The notes beneath the pieces are model-generated. The model saw only the letters and a program-made list of their open reading frames with translations, made no database searches and had not been told where the DNA came from. The position numbers and the translations under genes were made by a program. Shown here piece by piece: positions 12,001 through 20,829 of a stretch of 64,000 nt of DNA (within the stretch, counting starts at the first letter, position 1; each line of letters opens with the position of its first letter). Source of the stretch: Alnus glutinosa (Eukaryota > Streptophyta > Magnoliopsida > Fagales > Betulaceae); NCBI RefSeq assembly GCF_958979055.1, contig NC_084899.1:1314501-1378500 (forward strand), read 5' to 3'.

Positions 12001-14811
12001 GTAACTAGAGTTCTAAGCCAGAAAAAAAAAATAAAAAAATAAAAAAATAAAAAAATAAAAAAAAATTGTTATCTTAATCTTACTTCTAGAACTTGTTGTT
12101 CAACTGTTCGCCCTTCTACTCCAGATCGACCCCCGAGATATGCAAGATAGCGCATAAGCATCTTTGTTGTCTCAGTCTTACCAGCACCACTCTCTCCACT
12201 AACCAGAATTGAGTTGCTCTTTCCTTCATTGATCATTGCCCTGTTAAAAAAAGTAAGCAATAAAAGCATTAAAACAAAAGAAAGTATGACATCTAAGAAT
12301 GTACATGTCCAATACCTGTATGCAACATCTGCAACTGCAAAAACATGAGGGCTTAGCTCTCCAAATCCAGCTCCTTTATATTGCTCCATCATGTGAGTAT
12401 CATACAAATGTGGTAATCTTTGAAATGGGTTTACAGCGATAAGGATATTTCCAGTGTATGTCTGGGAAGACGGTCAAAAAATGGTATAATAAGACTATCT
12501 GCAACTTTCCTCTTTTATTTGATTCAAAATCTACTTTATTACATTAGTCTACAAAAGAGGGGGAAGAATATGTCAAAAATCTTACATAAATTTCGTTAAG
12601 TTCATATCGAGTCGCCAAGTTATGCAGAACTCCTGGTTCATGTAAATAAGAGAGCTTTGTCATGTCATCTACGCCTCCAGGAGGAGCCTCAGTGTCCTTT
12701 GGAAACACTTTTGAGATATTCATGACAACCTGCATCGTCTTTTCTAGTCAGTGAAAATTATAAAACCATAGATCAGAATTGTTTAAGTGGTATCAAATCA
12801 TATGAAGGCAACCAACCTTCAAATCAGACGATAACTGAATTTATAGAATAACCACTAGATTAAAATTTTATCGGTACCATTCGACCCATAGAACCAATAA
12901 ATTTGACACTAACAAGTGTAGTAATCAAGTTATGGAACAGGTATTTGCCATAAAAGATGTTGACACAATAACAATACTTGCGTCTGGAAGTTAACACAAA
13001 TTCTATGAAACAGAGTATCTAATCTGACTCACAGTTTTCCCATTTGTACTCCGCACATGAACTTCTTCACCATTTATTCGGAAGACTTCTCCATCAATCC
13101 ATGCCAGTGATGGATCTTCAACCCATACATGAGAACCTACAATGATGTTATCGGGTCCAGCCTACAAATACAGCAAATTATACATGAAAAGAAGAAGCAT
13201 CAATCCCAACATCAAGAAATAGTCGAGAGAAGTAAAAAACACAATTGTTATACTAAGAATACTCATAAGGAAATAGTCGAAAGAGACCAATACATGTCAT
13301 AATACCCAAAAGAGGTTACATATTTGAAAAACAGGAGTTGATTTCAAAATGTTTGAATCATAATCCAAATGCGCACACAGTGGAAACTGTTTGAGATAGC
13401 TATATAAAGTATGTCTCGATCTCTTTTCTTCTTCTAGTTAGGTGTATCTTTTGTATACTTCATGTGTACTTGAGGTGCGACTTTGCACTTTTTAATAAAT
13501 TTTTGTTTGCTTATAATAAATAAATAAATAAGCTATATAAAGTATTTAATCAATAATTGTTGAGCAATATCATCAAGACACAAACATGAATAGGAGAATT
13601 GGATGAAGAACATATTACTGGCAAAATAATTTCTATAGGAGATACTAATATGTTTGTCGGACTCTAACCGTATAATAACAATGGTCTGAGAAACCATGAA
13701 TGCTTGTAACTTCTTCTTCTTCTTTTTTTGTTAAAAGTCACTCCTACTTGACACAATGCTTCTTCAGGCTTGTGACCCAACATGCACGCGAGGCATTCAA
13801 AATAAAGTAATAATGTTACCCTTGCAATTCCAAACCACAAAAGATTATGTGAAAAGACAAGCAACTAGCGAGACTAATTGCAATCACCAAACTCACTGAT
13901 GTGGCAACATTATGGCAGACACCACTATAGCATCCCCTACCTCATTTTCCACCATTGACATATTAGATACCACGAGGCGACAGTTACATATCTCAGCCTC
14001 ACCTACCACCCACTGCTCCCCAAGGGTTCCATTTCTTAAGTCACAAGTGTTCAATAAGTGGCAATTCTACTATCATGCACAAACTGCTACACAATTCAAA
14101 CAACTTGAACTCAAAATCCTTAATCTTGAGGCACAGCCATCAACCCCAAATTTTCTTTTAAGCAAAATGGTCAACCTAATCCCATTAATTTCAACCGCGA
14201 CCTTGCCACACCAGCTCGTACCGATGTCTCATACGTGTCACATATGAAAATGATTCTCTCCCTAATATCTAATTCAATCAATCTCACTACGGAAAAGCTG
14301 AATTCAGTTTGTCCCTAAACGTCAATCCCTTGAACTTATGCCAATCACATAGTCATGGAATTATACACTAATTAATCATTTTAACTTCATTCTTGATAAG
14401 TAGACTGGGTTTTCTTTGATTTTCAATAAGATTTTTCTCTACCGTAATTACTCTATACTCAAATCCCACAAAGTATATACTAAACCTATAGCTTCACAGG
14501 GCATGTGATGAAATATGAATGACTTTGCAACATTGCTTGAGCTTACAGTTTCCCCAAAAAACAAATTTCAGGAAAACAATGAGAAAAAAAAAATCCTAAA
14601 AACCATACTAGAAATTATCGAAGTTTTATATCATAATATAATTACAATAAAAATTAAACAAAATAGAGTAACTTCAAGTACAAGCTCATATTTCGAAACC
14701 GCCGATTCAACTCAGCCAATCAACGAGTCATAGAAATAAACCAAACAGCCAAACGAAGAAAAACAAAAATACACATCAGATTTTCTTTTCGTATTGCTTT
14801 GTAGTTACCAT
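1..14811 (-). CDS. XI-K: Class XI myosin heavy chain, XI-K type (3' end off the window)
   Basis: Actin motor that drives organelle movement and cytoplasmic streaming. Exons, 5' to 3': 14809-14811, 13033-13161, 12586-12729, 12316-12461, 12084-12240, 11849-11907, 11157-11316, 10905-11054, 10688-10824, 10445-10591, 10160-10261, 10030-10087, 9835-9936, 9601-9638, 9270-9396, 9017-9187, 5551-5682, 5297-5406, 5042-5102, 4070-4247, 3123-3328, 2835-2954, 2650-2748, 2306-2527, 1545-1684, 1101-1218, 959-1009, 798-878, 434-604, 137-292, 1-29. All junctions are GT..AG and stay in frame for about 1,234 codons. The N-terminal SH3-like segment ([10 protein letters not shown]) is followed by the P-loop GESGAGKT near residue 156, switch II DIYGFE near 434, six IQ motifs at about 735-880, a coiled coil to about 1116, and the start of the globular tail. 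XI-type myosins have about 1,520 residues, so roughly 290 codons with the DIL domain lie left of position 1. XI-K is preferred over XI-1/MYA1 because of segments such as [34 protein letters not shown] and RTPENGN. No stop or frameshift was seen. Confidence 0.96.
704..772 (+). mobile_element. LINE 3' tail remnant
   Basis: The stretch has the form GGGGCACCTTACACTTT, then a short AT stretch with AATAAA, then ACTTATAAAAAAAAAA. It resembles the 3' end of the LINE at 6373 and the remnants at 13430 and 54921. Only the tail survives, in a myosin intron. Confidence 0.5.
3634..3650 (+). repeat. Poly-C run in a myosin intron
   Basis: About 17 consecutive C, followed by a T and three more C. It is a simple homopolymer, and the length in the assembly may be unreliable. 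Confidence 0.85.
5683..9016 (-). other. Intron 16 of myosin XI-K (3.3 kb)
   Basis: This is the longest intron in the gene, between the exon ending ...GSRFK (9017) and the exon starting [10 protein letters not shown] (5682). About half of it is the LINE at 6373-7915. The rest (5683-6370 and 7920-9016) is AT-rich with no recognised gene. Confidence 0.8.
6373..7915 (-). mobile_element. 5'-truncated, broken L1-type LINE in myosin intron 16
   Basis: On the minus strand this reads as the C-terminal part of a plant non-LTR reverse transcriptase. First comes the end of the RT domain ([18 protein letters not shown], about 7780-7850), then connector sequence ([33 protein letters not shown]), then the zinc-binding zf-RVT module ([18 protein letters not shown], about 6780-6850). 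The reading frame shifts several times (pieces at 7915-7592, 7599-7336, 7305-7090 and 7089-6460), so the copy is dead. It ends in a poly-A tail, seen as poly-T at 6374-6387 on the plus strand. Sequence upstream of about 7915 no longer matches, as expected for 5' truncation during insertion. I found no clear target duplication. Confidence 0.88.
13162..14808 (-). other. Intron 1 of myosin XI-K (about 1.65 kb)
   Basis: The donor GTAACT directly follows the ATG, and the acceptor TGTAG directly precedes GCT GGA CCC (Ala-Gly-Pro). The intron is AT-rich and carries a 3' LINE tail remnant at about 13430-13528. A long first intron is a common place for plant expression-enhancing elements, but nothing specific can be pointed to. 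Confidence 0.75.
13430..13528 (+). mobile_element. LINE 3' tail remnant in myosin intron 1
   Basis: The stretch reads TTTTGTATACTTCATGTGTACTT, then a TGCGACTTTGCACTTTTTAATAAA-like run, then TTTGCTTATAATAAATAAAT. It is the same tail architecture as the LINE at 6373 (read on its minus strand) and the copy at 54921. No coding part is left. Confidence 0.55.
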
Positions 14812-15071
14812 AACGATTGCAGCAAAGTAGCGATCTTCCTCTCTAACTCATCCGAGGCAGGACCGAGTCGAACAGAACCGGACTCAGTGAGTCAGATCGG
14901 ACTGATAGCTTTCAAATTTCAACGGCAATTTGAGCTGAAGAAGACGATAACTAGAAGAATACAAAGTTCTAGAGAGGTTTTGATATTCTTTTCTTCTCTT
15001 TCTTTTTTTTTTTTTTTTTTGGTTTCGGTTTCTCTCTCCCTCTCTCTCTTCAAGAAAAGGAGGTGTGGAGG
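14812..15071 (-). other. 5' leader of the myosin XI-K gene
   Basis: This is the stretch between the presumed TATA box and the ATG at 14811-14809. On the minus strand it is strongly purine-rich (GA repeats and a poly-A run at about 15006-15020). No recognisable coding exon lies in it. The first intron begins immediately after the ATG. Confidence 0.5.
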
Positions 15072-15079
15072 CTTATATA
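15072..15079 (-). promoter_or_regulatory. Probable TATA box of the myosin XI-K gene
   Basis: The minus strand reads TATATAAG here, about 260 bp upstream of the start codon. It is followed by a CT/GA-rich stretch that would form the 5' leader. A transcription start 25-35 bp downstream would fall near 15040. Position and motif only; no transcript evidence. Confidence 0.45.
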
Positions 15080-15444
15080 CGAAAAGCAAGTTTGAGCTTC
15101 TCTCTGTCTCTTTCTCTCTCTAGAGTTGTTGCCGGTGTGGTGTGTGTATGTGCCTTTCTCTCTCTAGTCTCTAATATTCTTTTTCTTTTTTATATATTAC
15201 TTTCTCGGAGGTCAGGTGGGGTCTGTTGCAGGGAGGGGCTGGTTGGACATTCGTGCTCTCCACAAACCTTGGTCTAACCTGTCCAAAACCGACATTAGTG
15301 AGCTAATTAGGGACAAAAATCTGAATTTTTTGAGTTTTTAGGCACACATTTTCCTATATTTACGGGGCTACCCTCTTTTCTAAATAGCCGCAAGGGAACT
15401 GCAGACTTGACGGTCTAAGTATCACTTACAACGTAAATTATTAA

Positions 15445-15759
15445 GGGTGCGTTTGGAATTGCGATTTCGTAGATAATAAGTGCGATTTTAAACTAAATCA
15501 TAGAACATAGATCGTTTGGGAACTGCGTTTTTAAAAATTGCGATTTGAAAACGCAGAAAATCTGCTTTTTTAAATCGCAGATAAGATGGTGCTTTTTTGA
15601 AAATGCAGAATTTTAAAGGTAAATTCGCGATTTTAAAGGCTAAACTGTGATTTTGCCAAACGCTTAATTGCGTTTTTAAAAATCACTTTTTTCAAATCGC
15701 ACATTTTAAAATCGTTATTTTAAATCGCACTTTTTGAAATCGCAAACCCAAACAGACCC
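15445..15759. mobile_element. PIF/Harbinger (Tourist)-like MITE, 315 bp
   Basis: The left end GGGTGCGTTTGGAATTGCGA and the reverse complement of the right end, GGGTCTGTTTGGGTTTGCGA, are terminal inverted repeats. Both flanks carry the trinucleotide TAA (15442-15444 and 15760-15762), the target size and sequence class used by PIF/Harbinger elements. The interior is repetitive (AAATCGC/GCGATTT motifs) and non-coding. A related copy is at 44583-44842. Confidence 0.75.
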
Positions 15760-16029
15760 TAAAACGTAAAACTGGTACATAACAATTTACGTACCCCTCA
15801 ATTTATTTTTATAAAATATGAATTATAGTAAGGGAAAAATCAGAAAGAATAAACGAAAAAAATATATAATATATTATTTTATTATTAAAAGTAAGACAGG
15901 GGACGGATGAGTGTCCCCTACCTATCATTTCCCTTATAGTAAAAGTTGTACGACTCTAAATATTTTTCCGTACTTTTATACTGTCAATTAGCTCTTATGT
16001 ATATTTTTTTTGTTAATGACTGATTGATG

Positions 16030-16236
16030 GATTATGATCATTTAAAATTATTTGTCTGAATTTGAGAGAATTTAGATAAGTGATTGTGAGAGACCACTTA
16101 TGGGACTCACCTAACCAAATAAAAATTAGATTGTCCAACCACTTATCTAGTCAGGTGGGTCTCCTAAGTGATCTCTCACAATCACCTATCTGAATTCTCT
16201 CAAATTTTGACAAATAATTTTAAAAAATCCTAATTC
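16030..16236. repeat. Foldback MITE-like inverted repeat
   Basis: The left arm (about 16044-16106, with TTGAGAGAATTTAGATAAGT and GTGATTGTGAGAGACCACTT) is complementary to the right arm (about 16160-16225, with AAGTGATCTCTCACAATCAC and GAATTCTCTCAAA). The arms are about 80 bp with few mismatches and the loop is short. No coding content; end points are approximate. Confidence 0.65.
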
Positions 16237-17869
16237 CTAATTGACAGTGCCACATAAAAATTAAAAAAAATAAAAAGGATGTAATTTTAGCATTTCTCTT
16301 TTTCAAATAGCATTACTTTTGAATTTCTAAATGACACGAGTAAGTGGGTTAGAATGATTGTTGCATGGTGTTAATAAAAAGGAAGTAGCTCATATTTTAA
16401 TGTGAAAGCAATAAAAAAAAAAAAATCACACATAAAATTGTTGTACATAATTACTACACATAATAATCCTTTTTTTCTTAGTAAGTATTACATAATTGAT
16501 GTATAACCCTAATGATTCTTACATTGATTATAGGAGACATGATTCCTTACAACTTTTCTCTCTTTTTATTTTTCTTGTAAAATGTTGAATCATGTGGGTT
16601 ATATTTTATTTGTAATATCTTGGATGTTGTTTAGATTACCATCATATTATATTATGATTGCTTTAATTTGAGTAAACCAGCTTGAGTGAATTTGCCAAAC
16701 TCTAACCTAGGAAGTCATGACCTTGCTATTCTAATGAAGGGACACTCAAGCTCTTTTTTTTTTTTTTCTTGGAAGAATAATCAAAGCTTCTATTAGCGGA
16801 AAAAGTCATGCACGCTAGGAAAGGTCTCCATCTACTATTTTTTAATGAAATATGCTTGAAATATTATATATTTTTCTCTAATAATTTCACGCTGTCGTTC
16901 ATATTTCAATGACTAATATAGTAAATATCACATAAATTGCTACGTCAATTTGTAAACATTATAAATATCAAAAAAACTGTCACGTTGTAATCTATATTTT
17001 AGTGGTTTACGCAGTAATGGTCATATTGGCTATTACACAGTTTGTAAAAGAGATTTGTAATAAAAATTGTAATACCCTTAGCAAAATGCATATTTTATTT
17101 TTAACCATTTTTTATCCCCTCTTGCTTTAATTAATGGAAAAAAAAAAAAAAAAAGTTTTAGAGGTCTATGCCGAATTACTTTTTATCAAATCAATTGTTA
17201 CCAAGTAGATTATTTCGCCTACTTTCTATTAAATTTTTAACAGTGTTGTCACTTTATAGCCTATCAAAAGGTGATGCGTGTCTATTTTAATAAAAAAAAA
17301 ATTATAAATATAAATAAACAAAAGAAAAAAGAAAAATATATATTTATAATATATTTTTTAATTTTTTATTAAAAAACATGTGTCACTTTTTGATTGGGTA
17401 TGTCATGACAACACCGCTAACAATTTTTTTTTTTTTTTTTTTTTAAAAAAAGAAGAAAAATAATTTAACAAAATATGGACAAAATGATCTATTTGATAAA
17501 AAAATTGTAACCTCATAAAGTAAATTCGATTTTTAGAAGTTAGAAAAATTTAACAAAAAGTAATACTTAAGGAGCTCCGGGGCATATCTGTAATTCCACA
17601 TAATTCAGGAAGTCATTTCTCAAAAGGAAATTGAAGATGCTTTCCGACCAAGGAATAAGATAGAGGAATTTTGAGATCTTTGGCGACGTTTACAATCCGA
17701 CACCACTTTCCGCTGGCTCCTAAATTTTTTAGATAAATATTTGGGCGAGAGGGGACTTCCCGTGTAAACACTCGGACCATATCAATTATGTCTTAAGATT
17801 TTCAAGCTGACCATCATGCCTTGATCTAAACCCAGGTAGATACATTATTTAAAAGACTAATCTTATACA

Positions 17870-18041
17870 CAGGGCGGAGCCAGCCCACCCAAGTTGGGGG
17901 GGCCAAATTGAACAAAAAACATTTTGGGGGCCAAAATTAGAAAAAATAATAAAATTTGAGGTAAAATTTTAATTTTTTAATCTTTTTTGGGAGAACCTTG
18001 GGGCTCATGCCCCCCCAAGCCCCTTAGTGGCTCCGCCACTG
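17870..18041. mobile_element. hAT-like MITE, 172 bp, with 8 bp target duplication
   Basis: It begins CAGGGCGGAGCC and ends GGCTCCGCCACTG, an imperfect terminal inverted repeat. Both sides are flanked by CTTATACA (17862-17869 and 18042-18049), an exact 8 bp duplication typical of hAT elements. The interior is AT-rich with GGGGGGCCAAA and GCCCCCCCAAG blocks and no open frame. Similar remnants are at about 35283-35488 and 50039-50224. Confidence 0.75.
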
Positions 18042-18052
18042 CTTATACACCA

Positions 18053-18229
18053 CAAGTAATGTTAGAAAAAATACTAATATTTTTTTGTCTAGTAATTTTT
18101 AAAATTATCATTGAATTTGTGATATATCGTTATTAAATTTTAATTCAATGATAATTTTAAAAGCCACGTCAATTAAAAAGACACAAGAAATACATGGATC
18201 TTACTTGTAGCATTACTCATATACTACAA
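18053..18229. repeat. MITE-like repeat, GTAATG/CATTAC ends
   Basis: The left end CAAGTAATGTTAGAAAAAAT and the right end ...CTTGTAGCATTACTCATA are roughly inverted. Inside are complementary blocks around ATTATCATTGAATT and AATTCAATGATAAT. It resembles the two copies at 47165-47335 and 47374-47546. Boundaries approximate. Confidence 0.5.
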
Positions 18230-19364
18230 TTTCTTTTGATCTCACTTTGTTGATCGTGAAAAAAAAAAAGAATCAAATAGAAAAATAAAAACAAAGCGAA
18301 ATAAAGAGAAAGACACATAAAAGATTTTACGTAATAAAATTATAAAGGCTACATTATTGCTCTTTTTCCTTTATAGAAACTGTATAATAAAATTGTCTAT
18401 TTATAGTTGGATTGAACCATGAATACAATAATTACGTAATCAATATGTAACATATGAAAATTAGAAGAGTTACATAATTAATATGTAACGTATGAGAATT
18501 ATAAGAGTAAATAATATATTAACAAATCGTGATTCTATCAATAAATACTTTTATTTTCTTTTTTATCGATGATTGATTAACAAATGTCAAGCAAAATGAG
18601 ATAAGGGTGTGGTTTCTAAAATTGATCAATTTTAAATCAAACAATTGCAATCGCGATTAGACTTTGTGTGGGTGGGTCTCAAGAAGCAATTACTTAGAGA
18701 GTAATGTTAGAAATTATATTTTTATTTAATTATTAATTCATTTTATTAATGTGGCAGTGCTAATCAACCATTAAACAAAATTAATGCTAAATATCAGTCG
18801 GCTCAATAAAATAAAAATGTAATATATAACTTTAAAAAATTTAAAGACTCATTGACATGCCATGTCATGAGATGAAATATTGAAATAGCAATTAAATAGA
18901 GTTTGTTTCTATTGCTAGTCTTTATTCTTTAATTAGAGTCGTTTACGTTTGGGTGTGAGTGATTAGACGCAAGACATTTTTATTGCGTGAAAATGTTAAA
19001 GAATTAAAAAAATGACAGACATCCAAGAATGTACGTCCGCGCATGTGGGCGGACTGGGCACAGACAATTGAATTTCCGAAATTGACCCCAGTTTCAAGAG
19101 CACGACATGGATGGATGGATCTCGTCAAAATGACGGGACCGTCCATAGTTTTCTCTCGCTGACACAAAGCGCGCGTGTTTTACTGCATGCTGACGAAATT
19201 TAATGAATCATACGTGGCAGCATTCCATTGGTGAATTTTTAATTCCTCCGGTCTAACAAAAGGTCATGAATTAAAACAGAATAATAATTATCATTTGCTA
19301 ATGATCTTGAATTTTTTTTTAAAAAAATATATATAAAAATTATTAACAAATAATTCAAAATGCA
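18230..19364. other. AT-rich intergenic DNA
   Basis: No gene is recognisable. About 18697-18850 (GAGTAATGTTAGAAATTATATTTTTATT and a downstream ATAAAAATGTAATATATAA) looks like a further degraded MITE of the 18053/47165 type. The rest is unclassified. Confidence 0.4.
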
Positions 19365-19373
19365 TAATATTTT

Positions 19374-20081
19374 GGGATAATTGCACCATTAGTCAATGTG
19401 GTATACCATAATTATTTTTCACTCTCTATGGTTTAAAAAGTTCATGGGAGGTCTCTATGTTATGTAATAATTACAAATCGATTCCTAGCGTCAAATTCTG
19501 TTAAATTTTTTAACAGATTCCGACAAATGACACGTCAGTGTCAATAAGATGGCGACACGTGTCCATCTTAATAAAAAATATAAATTTATTAAAAAAATAA
19601 ATAAATAAACTTATTTTTTTAAAAAAAATAATAAAAAAAAGCAGCAGCAGCAAGGGGTGGCCCAGCCACCCCCAGTGGCTGGGGGTGGCCTTCGGGCCAC
19701 CCTTTTAAGATCCAAGGGTGGCCCCGGCCACTGGGGGTGGCTGCGAGCCACCCATGCCACCCCTGGATCTTAAAGGGGTGGCTCGAAGGCGACCCCGGCC
19801 ACATTGGCTGGGGGCGGCCAGGCCACCCCTTGCTTCTCGTTTCTCTAAAAAAAAGTATTTTTATTTATTTTTTAATAAATTTTTATTTTTTTTATTAAGA
19901 TGTCGACATGTGGCGCTGACGTGTAGAGCTAACAGATTCCGTCAAAATTGTAGACGAAAAATTGACCCAGGGACTAAAACATAATTATTGCATAACACAA
20001 AGACCTCTCATGAACTTTTTAAACCATAAGGAGTGAAAAATAATTATGGCATACCACATGGACCAACGGTGCAATTATCCC
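19374..20081. mobile_element. Non-autonomous Mutator-like element (708 bp palindrome)
   Basis: The first about 100 bp (GGGATAATTGCACCATTAGT...) are an inverted copy of the last about 100 bp (...ACGGTGCAATTATCCC). The flanks are the identical 9-mer TAATATTTT (19365-19373 and 20082-20090), the target length of Mutator-like elements. The inverted symmetry continues inwards: a GC-rich core at about 19640-19835, made of GGGGTGGCC and GGCCACCCC blocks, is also palindromic. The element could fold almost completely on itself. No transposase frame is present; short open frames over the core are by-products of its GC bias. Confidence 0.85.
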
Positions 20082-20252
20082 TAATATTTTTCATAACACA
20101 ACACTTTTTAATTATGGACCACTAAAAAATACTTATAACCTTTATGTTACATCAATGGCCTTTTTTTTATACTTTAGAAAAATATTAACAATAAAATGAT
20201 AATTTAAAAAAGATACTTGTATTTTTTCTTTTTAGTAGTGATAAATACTTTA

Positions 20253-20353
20253 AGGTTCATTTGGGTGTTTGAATTTTTTGTATTATAGTTAGAATTGCAA
20301 GTACCGAAAGAACTTGTTTTTTAAAATTATGTTTGAATGGTTTAGAAAATCCG

Positions 20354-20384
<31 letters not shown>

Positions 20385-20482
20385 ATTATACTCAAATTTG
20401 AGTATAATTTAAATTTTAAAAAGCAATCTAAACATATTTTTGAAAAATAATAAAAAATAATAATTGTAACTCAAACATACCC
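20253..20482. mobile_element. Harbinger-like MITE remnant
   Basis: The left end AGGTTCATTTGGGTGTTTGAA and the right end (reverse complement GGGTATGTTTGAGTTACAAT) form a loose terminal inverted repeat with the GTTTG motif. TTA flanks both ends. The interior is A/T-rich and non-coding. Confidence 0.5.
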
Positions 20483-20627
20483 TTAAATTAAATAGGAGGG
20501 ATTTGCTCGTTGCTGGTCCACGAGAAAGAACACTGTATGCTTGTGGTACACATTTCTATATGTCTATAAGCAAGCATGCGTGGGGTTTGAGTTTGAGTTT
20601 GAGCTCCTTTGATAAAAAAAAAAAAAA

Positions 20628-20803
20628 GAAATGCTTGGTTGTACACTCTTATCCCACTCCTATCCTACCCTTGTCTACGTGGACCAATAATGTTGTTAAA
20701 AAAATAGGGTCCCACTACACTCTCTCTATTATCTCTCACATTATTGGTCCACGTAGACAAAGGTGGGATATGAGTGGGATGAGAGTGTACAGCCAAGCAT
20801 TTC
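20628..20803. repeat. Foldback MITE-like inverted repeat
   Basis: The left arm GAAATGCTTGGTTGTACACT... (to about 20692, containing GTCTACGTGGACCAATAAT) is nearly perfectly complementary to the right arm, about 20738-20803 (ATTATTGGTCCACGTAGAC ... CCAAGCATTTC). The arms are about 65 bp with a loop of about 45 bp. Complementarity continues into the flanking AAAAAGA/TCTTTTT. Non-coding. Confidence 0.75.
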
Positions 20804-20829
20804 TCTTTTTGGTGATCTTGCTGATCATG

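Larger units (their letters stand above)
15131..17861. other. Gene-free AT-rich stretch upstream of the myosin gene
   Basis: No open frame here looks like a gene. It contains a Harbinger-type MITE (15445-15759) and a foldback repeat (about 16030-16236), plus poly-A and poly-T runs. The rest gives no recognisable signal. Confidence 0.6.

Noticed and set aside
19619-19984. Short open frames in the core of the 708 bp element
   Set aside because: Products of the GGTGGC/GCCACC palindrome; no transposase motif.
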